Assembly: GCA_914767715.1 (NCBI GenBank)
Contig: OU612065.1
Span: 2,914,001-2,978,000 of the forward strand
Direction of reading: 5' to 3'
DNA: 64,000 bases
Source: Membranipora membranacea
Lineage: Eukaryota > Bryozoa > Gymnolaemata > Cheilostomatida > Membraniporidae
The notes under the pieces are model-generated. The model was given only the letters and a program-made list of their open reading frames with translations. It did no database searches and was not told the origin of the DNA. Shown piece by piece: positions 16,601 through 27,500 of the stretch (positions are counted from its first letter, which is position 1; the number at the start of each line of letters is the position of its first letter). A program made the position numbers and the translations under genes.

Positions 16601-17774
16601 ATACCTAGGTAGTTTCTGGTATTGCGAGCCTCGGTAATGTTGATGTTTGCTGCTCCCACAGGAAACTCAGTGATGTACATGTAGTCAGCCTTGTCAGTCT
16701 TTTTAGTGAAGATTCCGCTGATAATTTTACAGCTGGTATTGTCTCCCCCACACACTCCACATCTGTCCATTCTTTTACCTGAGCCGATGACGCCATCACA
16801 CCCTAGCGTCTGAAATAAGAATTAAAAATTATAACCTGACATGAGATATCCCTATTACTGTTTTTATCCATACAATGTATAAGCAAAAAGTGAAAGTTTG
16901 TCATCCCTATGAAGGTTTATTTTTATGTCACTATTGTATCCTCTTAGCTGATCCTCTAAAGTTATTATTGGACGTTTCTGACTATCATTGAGGTACCAAT
17001 TGCGATAGAAAAATCATAATCATGTCGTTGTTGGAACAATAGCAGCCTCGCTTGTTTACCTATGCATACTAAAAAAATCCATCAAAGTTTTTCATTTTAA
17101 ACACACAGATACTTCGTGCCGCACTGTTTAATATGGAGTTTACCTAAGGCCACCTTACAAAGTTCATACAGTGGTCTGGTATCTGTTACACCAAAATCAT
17201 GATGGTGGACTGGATGGTTAAAAGTGTTAATTTCCAAGCATAGAAAGCACAAACACAAACAGAGAAAGACATCGGTTAATCTTGCTACCGGTCCTCATAA
17301 TATGAGATAAGTGTTAGCATTGGTTAAAATTTCATGTATTTAAACAAACTCATTAACTTTAAGCAAATAATCGAACCACCGAGACAAACTAAATTGACCG
17401 CCAATGCCTTATGCCATTCCCAGGTTATAAATATCAACCTTTTCATACACAATGGACACTTAAGAACTATTTTTTTGCCATTTTTTACAAGTTTGATAAT
17501 GGGGAATTTTGTAATGAAGTGGCTTCTAGGTGTTCACTTTCTTACAAAAAATCTAAAATATTTTTGATGTTTGTAGTGTCTGCCAAAACACCTGTGATGG
17601 GATGGTTCATACATAAAACAAGGCATCATCATTATAAAAAAACAATCCCATCAAGCATTCACAAATTGTATGACTGCGAAAATGATAAGATAAACTTACC
17701 TGGTCTTTGAGATAGTACTGTGAATAAACCAAAGTTACATTCAGCAGCAGAAATAGGTAAATAACCCGTCTCAT
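7646..17774 (-). CDS. ADAMTS-like / papilin-type secreted matrix protein with six TSP1 repeats and PLAC
   Basis: Exons from 5' to 3' are 17700..17774, 16605..16809, 14270..14442, then either 13331..13463 or 12755..13223, then 12125..12214, 11016..11145, 10223..10427, 9754..9921, 8925..9107, 8249..8437 and 7646..7918. The product is 607 or 719 residues depending on the alternative exon. Order: signal peptide (RRVIYLFLLLNVTLVYS), the ADAMTS cysteine-rich end motif (CDGVIGSGKRMDRCGVCGG, about residues 29-47), spacer domain, six thrombospondin type-1 repeats (CSRSCGEG, CSATCGRS, CSVKCGAG, CMEDCNTG, CVGDCEEA, CSITCGEG) and a C-terminal PLAC domain (CRDKYSSCQVVV, CCESC). No metalloprotease HExxH is present, so it is an ADAMTSL/papilin/THSD4-type non-enzymatic matrix protein. 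Unlike most relatives it lacks a TSP1 repeat before the cysteine-rich motif; exon 1 joins the motif exon in phase 0. All junction phases agree. Confidence 0.88.
8536..8688. mobile_element. Foldback (inverted-repeat) element, 153 bp
   Basis: The left arm starts CATGAGTCTTGGCTAGGACA and the right arm ends with its complement; the arms are about 65 bp with a 23-bp loop. It lies in an intron of the ADAMTS-like gene, with no coding capacity, and abuts a tRNA-like fragment at 8691. A non-autonomous foldback or MITE relic is the best reading. Confidence 0.7.
8691..8747 (+). repeat. Truncated tRNA-derived SINE head
   Basis: It carries GGGGTAGCTCAGTGGTTAGA, matching a tRNA D-arm and A box. No B box follows, so it is truncated. 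It sits directly beside the 153-bp foldback element. Confidence 0.5.
9168..9420. mobile_element. Terminal-inverted-repeat MITE, about 253 bp
   Basis: The ends are complementary: TGGTCTAAACACACTTGAGA on the left and the complement of TGGTCAAAACACACTTAGAG on the right. The flanks read TAA before and TAA after, consistent with a short target duplication. The interior has repeated CCTCTGAGGATCAGCTGAGG segments. There is no coding capacity. It lies in an intron of the ADAMTS-like gene. Confidence 0.65.
12755..13223 (-). other. Alternative spacer exon B of the ADAMTS-like gene
   Basis: This 469-nt exon enters in phase 0 and leaves in phase 1. It begins LLAQTRNPGIYYSYALP, matching exon A at about 12 of 17 positions, then continues for about 140 Ser/Pro/Leu-rich residues unique to B. 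It contributes 112 more residues than exon A. Confidence 0.7.
13331..13463 (-). other. Alternative spacer exon A of the ADAMTS-like gene
   Basis: This 133-nt exon enters in phase 0 and leaves in phase 1. It begins LLVQTRNRGIFYSYTLP and encodes 44 residues. It is homologous at its start to exon B (12755..13223). Using A then B would shift frame, so the two must be alternatives. Confidence 0.7.
15961..15984. repeat. Short palindrome, ACCAAGGAGT/ACTCCTTGGT family
   Basis: A 10-bp perfect inverted repeat with a TAAAG centre in an ADAMTS-like intron. The same AAGGAGT/ACTCCTT core recurs at 32489, 36323 and 51546. Confidence 0.6.
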
Positions 17775-19839
17775 CTTGCAATTAATTACAGGTAAGTATT
17801 CTTAAAATCTTCCGCTGAAGTTTTATTAACACACTGTGCTGCTCCTGCAGTTCAATGTCCTTTGAGCCCGATCTCTGAAATCAAGATGCTCTTGAGTAAT
17901 ACATTAGCATCAAGTGGTAGCATTATTTCTGTCCAATAAGAGTAGGGTATGTATTGAGGTGTACAGTAGGCTAAAATAGTACTGGTTGATTTGCTTTTAT
18001 ACTATATGGCTATTATTACTCTCTTATGGCCAAGTAAAGGGGATTGTACTCATGACCCAGAAATAAGCCTGGCTTGCTAAATTAGTTTACTGTCATGAAA
18101 ATAGAATTGAAGAAATAGAATGGGCTTGTGTAAAAAAAAGCACAGTCAATAATAGTACACCTACCAACCAAGGGTGGAGCAATGACATTATCTTTGGAGG
18201 GAGAAGGGGTGGCTCTACATTACAACTGATTTCCTTATGCAAGATTGGCCACAAAATCCTAGGAACAGCAGCATCGAAAGATATGTTTACTTAAAATCTC
18301 CATTCAGCTTGTGGAATTTATACCACAATGCACATGTTTGTATTCACTGTTTCAACTGTATACTTGTTTGGTAGGATGATCTTGTAATTCAATTGTAAGT
18401 GTTGTGATGATATAACATTTTATAACATCAAGCTATGATTCTCATGTTTGTGGCACATTTTTACCAGTACAAAATAAGTTGGCCACGCATGTTTCAGTTA
18501 GCAGATACAGTTTTAGGTACAATTGACATGCCGCAGCCAATTTACAGTTAGTTAGATTAACATTGACTGTTGTCTCTCTTTTAGCATGCAGTCTAGTATT
18601 TCTGTAAATTTTTTTACTGGCAACTCAATAATTTTCAAACTTGACTTATTAATGTAGATTTCTGTTGTCAGATTTTTTGTGTGTTTATTGAGGTGAGAAA
18701 ATGTACCGCGAATAAGATGTCACATATAAAGAGAGAGTTCAGTTCAGGACCCTATTGGTTGGGTGGCGGGTGCGAATAGATGATCATGTCCGGCTAAATT
18801 GCCTCGTGCTTCTAGGAATGTCAAATTTGAGTGGTGCCCCCTGCATGAGTAGCACCCCAGGGCCAATAATATCTCTATCGCTGATTACTCAGAGTTGACC
18901 AGTGGTTTGACATGAGCTCTTTTTGTGGTTAATAAAAACTCTTTCCTGTGGTAAACTTGGAAGGTAATATTACTATAACTGTATTGACAAACATGATCGT
19001 TCTGTATTATGGAGACTCACTCTTTGGAACCCAGGCTATCATTCATTTATGTCACAAGGATTAAGAAATACATCAAGGATTTCTTGATTCCATCAAAAGT
19101 GACTCTCTTTCAGCAGGGGGATCTTAGAAATGTGGTGACACACGAGGAGAAAGATTGATTAACTCCACACCCCTTACCCAGTCCTCACTTACTTGATGAT
19201 GCGATATAGAAATGACCTAGCCACTGGTTGTCAAACTAATCATTGGTCTTCCCAAATTTCATCATAATTGGTCTCATGCTGTCATAGACATAGAACCTGA
19301 TAGCCATGCCATAATCTCAGCCAGTACACTAGCAGATACTGATATCTGTCTGTATAAAAGACAATGAGGTGATAAATTACACCTTCAGGGAACATTGGTA
19401 TCCCACAATCCAATTGGCAATGTAAACCATGACGCCAACCAGGTACAAAATAATTGTGAAAGATTACCATGGGGAGTGGGGATCGTTATATTTTTAGCTA
19501 GAATTATCACGCTTGCAATCAAATTCTAGGGTTAACAGAGTAAAATGACCTCAAGGCAAGGTAAACCAAATTGCATGTTCCTGATTCTGATACCCCCAAT
19601 ATTTCTGGCTCAGGCGCTAACCAGACATGTTAGCATGTTAGACTATAGTCAGACTAGTAGACTATCTACTATATACTACTTTCATGATTGACGCAATGAG
19701 AAGTTCATCTTCGCAGTGTGATATCTTCATGAGAAATAGCACATCTGCTACACACCTGGTAATCACTACGTGGAATCACCTCAGATGCTGTACAGTCACT
19801 TCTCTCCTTGATACAGAGCGATACATAACCCCGTCAGCC
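17775..19839. other. Intergenic spacer
   Basis: About 2 kb between divergent genes (ADAMTS-like, minus; secreted peptide, plus). It presumably holds both promoters. A TATA-like ACTATATACT occurs near 19668. The peptide reading frame is open upstream of its ATG to an in-frame ATG at 19684, but the signal peptide favours the later start. I see no other gene. Confidence 0.5.
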
Positions 19840-20141
19840 ATGAAGGTCTTCCTCTCAGTTCTATTGGCCATTCTCGTGCTTCTGCAGCTCACACAGGCAA
19901 ACGTTATCGGCACCGGAAGGTGGGATCCATTTGGAGATGACTGCGATGACAAATGGGGTTCCTCTAGTTGTGAGTAGATAAATCATTACAATTAGTCATT
20001 CAGATGTTTACAGATTATGCTTTATTTATACTGTCAGTGCTGGTACCCAGTTCACAAATCATTTTGTCTTTCATTTTAGTGATGAGAATGCAGGATCCAT
20101 TTGACCCATGCAATAAGCTCGGACCCATGGTAGTGAGCTAA
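19840..20141 (+). CDS. Small secreted peptide (63 residues) with duplicated Asp-Pro-Phe…Cys motif
   Basis: Exon 1 (19840..19969) encodes a strong signal peptide (MKVFLSVLLAILVLLQLTQA) followed by NVIGTGRWDPFGDDCDDKWG. Exon 2 (20080..20141) joins in phase 1 and encodes LMRMQDPFDPCNKLGPMVVS and a stop. The donor is GTGAGT and the acceptor TCATTTTAG. The predicted mature peptide is about 43 residues, acidic, with two cysteines that could form one disulphide. Each exon carries one copy of a DPF-x(1-3)-C-(D/N) motif, suggesting an internal exon duplication. A polyadenylation signal AATAAA lies at 20211, supporting a complete transcript. I recognise no family. Possible roles such as a signalling, defence or matrix peptide are speculation. 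Confidence 0.65.
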
Positions 20142-21583
20142 TAGGCTACATCAGGATCAGCCTCAACAAGACATATCTGTAAACGAGAAAAGTATATAAG
20201 TGACCAAACAAATAAAAAAATGACGAAAAAACAACCTTCCATATCCATTGTTGATCAAAAATTAGCGAAAATAATGTATTTAATGTATTATGTAAAATAA
20301 TTATTATCTGTCTAATGAATCACACAGTTTTGAGCAGTACTAGCTTGTAATAGGCAACACAATGCATGGCAGCGATCTGAAGCAGAAAAAAAGCCTGAAA
20401 ATAGTATCAAAAGAGATTATGATAATCAAATTGAGACATATTAGGTTTACACAAAATAAGCTAATAGAACTGAAATAGCTTGGTATCCTGTGTGACTGCT
20501 TGCTGCAGCCATTTGCCGTGTTTGATAACTCACCCATTACAAGCACGTGGCGGCATAAGCATAACCACCCCACAAATTTTTGTTTTGTGATGTAAATTAT
20601 CTGCCACTGGAAATAATGCTTGTAAAATACATCATCAACAGCAAACCATGAAAGAGTGTATCAATCAGCGCCATGTTTCAAATTAAATACATACAGAACT
20701 CTTATATTTTAACTTTTTTTTTATTTTTGTCTGAATTTTCATACAATAAAATAGGTTTCTGATTGCCCATGGCAATGATCCTGCATGAAATCATGTAAAG
20801 AGTGTAAAACAAATCCGGTTACACTGCAGTATATAAAAAATCCTGCGACAAGGTCAGAGAGAGAGACAGGTCACTGAATACGGCTCTGACAAACACGGTC
20901 ACTCAGAGTATCACCATATGTGATTGTTTTATATAAATACATCAGCGATTCATAATGTAACAGATTAATGCAGTGGGTCATAAAAAACGAGAAAATACTT
21001 GAGAAAATGTTTCAGTTGCGAACTCAAATATGTCACAATTTTTTTGTGTTTTGAGAAAATAATTTAGAATAGCACTATAGTTACCGGAAACGTTTTCTTT
21101 AAAACCTACATTAGCACCAAGGTCGAGGGCGTGACTTGCAAGTGTATTAGATAGGTGAAGTCATACGTATTTGTTAGTGTTTTGAAGCTTACGCAAGTTT
21201 GCAGAATGAATGAAGAAAAAAACAAAATGAGAAACTCTTAGGGATAATATCAACAATGATACAAGTTGTAATATCATGAGGAATCCCTGCCAGAGATCTG
21301 ATGATATGTCAGAGTAAGAATATTCATTCTTATTCACTGACCTATCTCAGGTAACAAAATAAAAACACTACGATGAGACCAACAGTGTAGCATAACATGG
21401 CTACCATAAGACCATCTATCTGTAGGGAGTTCAAATTAGTGAAACACCTTTTTTTAATATTGGTTGTGAGTTGTTGATTTGTGGAGTATGTAATCTCATT
21501 ACAGTCTCTCACACACAACTGCAGGTCAAGTTAAGTAATCAGCTCATCGAGATAGAAGAAGTCAAATAAGATATGAAGATGAC
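20142..21583. other. Convergent 3' spacer
   Basis: About 1.4 kb between the stops of the secreted peptide gene (plus) and the PX-SAM-CCHC gene (minus). AATAAA at 20211 serves the peptide gene. The rest is AT-rich with no feature I can support. Confidence 0.5.
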
Positions 21584-24500
21584 CTACTCTTGTACGTCAG
21601 GTGGTGGAACGATGTCCAAATTAAACTGATCTACAAAACAAGAAAACATTCAACAATCTATAGCCTCAAAATTATTATAATTCATTCAACTCATACATAT
21701 GGCCAGGTTTCCCGAGTATACAATACGCTATGTAAGGCATTGCATTTTAATTATAGGTAACATAACTCCTACAGATGAATTACAGACTTTTAATTAGACA
21801 ACTCTGAGCTTCTGGCTATTGCACAATAACAAACTAACATTTTCCTAAGCGTCGCACTGGTTATGGATTAACTCTTCACATCAGATGATGGACACTAGGT
21901 AGGATATATATTTTTAACTGTAGACTCACTTATGTTAGCAGAGGTATCTCCTGGCTCAGGGCACTCATTTCTTGTGTGTCCTGGACCTCCACAGTTAGTA
22001 CACTGCACCTTCTTGTTACTGTAGGTGAGTGCGGTTGTATAGAACTGTTGCGGTTGCTGGTAATTTGGTGGTACCTGCATTAGAGGAGGCGGTCCCATGG
22101 TACCCTGATAACTTGGAGGTCTTGTTGAGTTTGGAGGAAGGTACTGTATCGGGTATATAATCTCATTTCGCTGCATATTTTGAGGCATACTATTGTTGTT
22201 TGGTCGTGGAAAGTTTGGCAGATTGGGACTGATGAGGCCATTAGAGGTGGGTACAAACCCAGCTGGGAATCTGTAAGTATGAAATGAGACTATCAGACAA
22301 AATCTTTCTCAAACATCCTTTTTCTTACCTTAGTAAGAAACTGGGTGGAATAAATTACAGCATGATTAATAGCTATCTATCACAGAGGTAAAAAATCGAC
22401 CACCTTGTGCAACAAGGAGACCATAAAAAGTCTCTGTGCAACATAATCATTGAATCGATCTCATACATTCAAGACAATCATAGCAGTTAAATGTGCGAGT
22501 TGAGAAAAGTGATTTTCGCAACCCGCACTCTGTTCATTACTTTTATGTTAAATTTGAATGTATTATTCTTATTAAAATGTGTCCCTTTGTCTTAGCTATC
22601 TCTGCACCTCAATACTTAGCCCTATAAGGATTCTTAGATTTGTACCCTCATTGTACATGAGATGATAATTACTACTGAAATCAGTTTTGCTAAACGATAC
22701 ATGAGCTTGAGCAGAGTTTTCACTATCCATCATGCAGTCATTGATTAGAGCTTACCCCTGATAGATGATACCATTTTGATGAGGTGCCGGACCGATATTT
22801 GGAGGAGGAGGAGGCTGCTGAGTTGGGGGTGGCCCTGGGGGAGGTACTGCGATGTAGTAAGGCATACATTGAGGGCAAACACAAGGTGCTCCACCGGTGT
22901 TGTATGATCCATCAGCTGAAAGACGGATTTCGATTAATTTATTGCATCATGCGGATCTATCCTTTTTGAGAATGAAGAATAAATAAGAGTGGGAAGTGGG
23001 AATCCTCAATACAAACACAAAACCAGGCTTTTTACTTTCTCACACAAGAAAAATATACATTCAAGAAATTAAAGCTTCATTCTTATACGAATTGATGGAT
23101 TTGCATTATATGGAGTTTTGAGAGTGTATCCGCGAAGCTTCTTGGGACAGTGGTCCACAATTTAGTTTTATACCAGGATTGACATCACTGGTTACGTTAC
23201 CTGGATTGAATGTATAAGGTTTGAGGCCATTGATTGAAGCAGGTATATATTGTACTTCATTGTCCATAGTCATGTAGGGTGGGCGCTGCTGGAGAATCAT
23301 ACCTCCAGATGGAGGAGGCTGATCTGGTCTCAGTTCAATATTTTCTAATCTCTCTGCTATCGAATCAACTATGTGAAAAACAGATAATGTGTTTATAGGT
23401 CTGCGCATAGGAAATGATGTAGTGTCAAAGGCACAGCAGAAGGGTGATTTTGTGCTCACTGAGTTCATTTTGTTGATGGAATTCACAGTATGGATACTTG
23501 TAAAATTTGTATCACCTTAAAAATTAAAGCAATAACTACTATTAAGTCCATTTTTGCAAAGCACTTGTTCCTCAACATGTTTTACAATTGACATGTTGAT
23601 GGTGTTATTTAAGATTAAGCTTTAGTTTAATCCGGGTTGCCTGCATTCAGTACTAGCCTCCTCTACTGACAAGCTACAGGCAAAACGGATCAATCATTAA
23701 CAATCATCAGCGAGAAAGGAATCTTAAGAAGCCGATAAAACATTGTAAAAACTCTTACCTTGATTGATGTGTTGTATAGGAGGATGGATACTGTGTTGGG
23801 CCATCTCCCGCCTCCGCTGGATGGCCTGCTGCTGTAATAACTCTGAGTGATCTGATAATTCTGAGCTGTCTGGTAGTACAATAAACTCTCCACTACCCTC
23901 AGAGTCTACTACAGTCTCAAAGTCTGGTGAATTATTACCAACCCCCGGAGAGGGATGCCTCCCAGAGGGGGAAGGATTTCCAGAACCCAGTATGGGAGGT
24001 CTGCTCACCAATGGCTGGTTTCTATGCTCAGTCGGAGGAGGGTATTGGTTATGAAAAGTTGGCTGCTGCATAGTTATTGCCTGAACAGGCGGGTGTTGAG
24101 CTTGTCTCATAGGGATCTTCTTGTCAACCATTGGCAGTTTTTGTTGATAATCATGAGACATACTTTTAGTGCTACTATGGCGAGGCAGAGATTTTGATGT
24201 CCTGGCAGTAACATCAGCTATTGCCGTTGACTGTCCAGATGTATTTCCATCCATAGACGATGAGTAAGTTACTGCAGGTTGACTGAGCTGACGTTGGAAA
24301 TTTTGCATCCTTTGTCTCTCAATGATCTCCTTGACTGTGGGGGTTTTGTTTGACATGGGCGGTACCGAGCTATTGCCAATACCCGAGTCGCTTGTTTGTC
24401 TGGGGTTATTTTGATTTTGACGGGATGACTCCGTTGTCTGCATGAGTGGTGGCTGATAGTTTGACGGTCTGGAAAGGGGAGCTTGTTTCCTAGTGAGACT

Positions 24501-27500
24501 TTCACCAAGTGGCACCGGTGATATAGGCACTATGGTAATAGAGGCTTCAGACATACTTTTGCCAGGTTGAGATACCGTCAATTCATCTAAGTTTGTCTCT
24601 GTTGACATGGACTGACTATTGGTTGGAGCAAAATGATACAATTTATTTGAGCTTATGTCCGGAGGTATGTCTCCATTACAGTATAGAGTTGATGTTGATT
24701 GAGATCCCTGTATATCATACTCCATCCTCTAAAAATACAATATATAAACTGATTTGCCGAACACGTGAAAACATCGAATACATGAGCACCAAATTACTGA
24801 CCAAATTATAAGTTTGCAATGCATCTGATTTTTTTATATAATAAAATTGTCAAGATTATTATTAATTATTGATTTAGTATTATTTATAAAATAAAAGGTG
24901 ATTGAGAGTAGCACTCACGACAGTTTCAGATAAAATCTGAGATGCCACTGGTATGAGATTAGGCGGAGGCTGAACAACAAAACCCTTAGGGTTGTCATTT
25001 GGATAATCTGCTGTACCTACAATCAGAAAAAAATGTTTAACTTAATAAACACAGAACCAAATTGCATGAGCCGCTCACTCTACACATTGATAAGATTTTT
25101 CATTAGAGTTTGAATTGTTTCTATAAAACAACAGGTTATCTCCCAGACAGCTTATATATATATATATAATTTATATATATATATATATATTATCATAAAT
25201 TAGTACTCTTTATCTCTTACCCGGATGTTGAACATGCTGTTGTATGAATGCAGTAGCAGCTGTGTTAGTTTTGTTGTTGGTTCTGTTGTAAGGACTAGCT
25301 CGAGGACTTGACAAATCTGAACTAGATGAATCACAGCTTTGTTGAGACCTCATCACACCTTTAGTTTGTAACGGATGAGCTTTATCCAGTAGTTGAGGCG
25401 ATATTTGCCCCTGGTTCCTAAAACATTTATAATTCTCATATAAGTTGCCACAGTGACATCATAGGGCAGGGATTGAGCTTGGATTAGAGGTCAATTCATC
25501 AGGACTCAGTTGATGGAATGGAGAGAGCAATGTGTTCATTAAGATAAGGATGTATACAGAGAGAAAAAAACAGTAGAATCAAAGTAGACTTCATTTGTCC
25601 CCAACCAATGAGTCTTGATGAATTGACCTGATGAACAAGCTGTCAATAGTTGAACATGTAGTGGATACTAGGTAGCTTCAATATGGGAGCAGTAAGGACT
25701 GGTATGAGTATAAAGCTAACACAGTTTCTAAAAATCCAAATAAATGAACGGCAATGAAGTGGAGAAGATGTGTCTGAGCTAGCTTAAGAAACAAGCAGAA
25801 CTATTGAAGACAACCTCTCTCATAGTGACTGGTGCACTAGGAGAAAATCACCAAAACAGGCCGACTCTTGCGAGTAGGGATGAGGTATGACATCATGCAG
25901 CATTTAATTGGCCATGGAAGGAGCAAGTTATACATTAGGATAGGTGCTGTCCATCCCAGTCTAGTGCCTCTTCACAGACTTGCTTGTAACAATAATAATG
26001 ATTTTAGCAGTAGCAAGTAAATTCATTTATGCTTAAAACAAGATAAATTGAATACCTTTTGACTAGATCTAGTTTCTCTGCTAGTTTCTTTGCTGCACCA
26101 TCTACCATACCTTTCCTCTTCAGGTCCTCCTGGGTCATCAGTAGCATCTGTTGGATAGAGTAAAAATATAACCTGATTTCAGCGAATTGTCTAAAAATCC
26201 ATCACTTCAAAATACATATAAGCAGCCTACACCACTTTTTGTTCATCCACTGAACCATGGAAGAAGAAAGGTCCTGTTTCTCAAAGACTACAATTCCTGA
26301 TGGGTGTAATTTTTCAATCCACAATTTCTCTTCCATAGTGACAGGGTATTTTGTTCTGTAAATCTTAATAATTTATTATTAATCAGAGTGTAGGAGAGGA
26401 TAGCACACATATTACATGTTTACCTTCACATCACAACACATAGCTTAGCATGTCCAATGCAAGCAAAAGAACATTATGCAGTGTTCTTAAAAAAACCAAG
26501 CATTCAAATGCAATCATGGAGGCGTCTGACCACCCAAGCAGTGTGAATTAGTGTTTAACTCTGAGATTTGGGCAAAAGTTAATTGCTATGGCTAATTTCA
26601 ACTTTAGTAGGTTTTGACATAAAAAATAATTTTCTCAGGGAGTTAAAGGAGCGCAATTCAGTTGCAGTGCAATCAAAGTAAAAGATTCCAACCCAAAATT
26701 CCATCCAACGTTTACTGCAAAAATTTTATACTGGGCTTGCGACAAGTAATGATACTATTGAAGAGTGGTATGAAAAGCATTACAGAGAATCATGGCTCAG
26801 TATCAGGGGCGCTGCTGACAAAGTGCCGACTGAACTACACTAGTAGATTTTGATCATACATGCAGGTGAAATAGGGTTACAATGCAACATGCACTAAAGG
26901 GAGTTCTATGAAAAACTGAGGACAATAAGAGTTGGTTGATGTCTACATAGGTTCATAGGCTTGTCAATGTGGTATCCTGCAGTGATGCAAGGTCAAATTT
27001 GAATTGAACTCTCCGTTTATGGACTTAAATTCGTACTGCGAGTGATTTTTTTATCAAAAGCAATTATCCAAGATACCACCTGAGCAACCTGCCACAGATA
27101 TGAAATCATATTATCGCTGGTACTCGCACTTCATACTATACCTCTTTCACAGTGGTATTTTGAAACAAGGACTCGTATTTGTGAAGCCGTAGTTTTTTTA
27201 GCAGGGTACACGGCGTAATTGTTTCGGCACCGTAGAGTTCAATTGATAGTTGATTACTGGCAGTTCTCAGGTTTGGTTTTAGTTTTGGGGTGGAACTTAC
27301 AGTCCCAAGTATTGAACTCTGGCTTTGATCAGGAATATATGATTGATTGTCACTGGTTGATAGTGTATGCACTATACTAGTACCGTGTGAAGTCGGTACA
27401 CAGTTAGGTGTTGACACCTACAATGACAATATTGAGAGAGGACAACTCTTTAGACTGGCCTATATCAAGGCAAGGAGGACTGACTGTGAAATTGTTCTAT

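Noticed and set aside
19684-19839. N-terminal extension of the secreted peptide
   Set aside because: The frame is open from an upstream ATG, but this would bury the signal peptide inside the protein.
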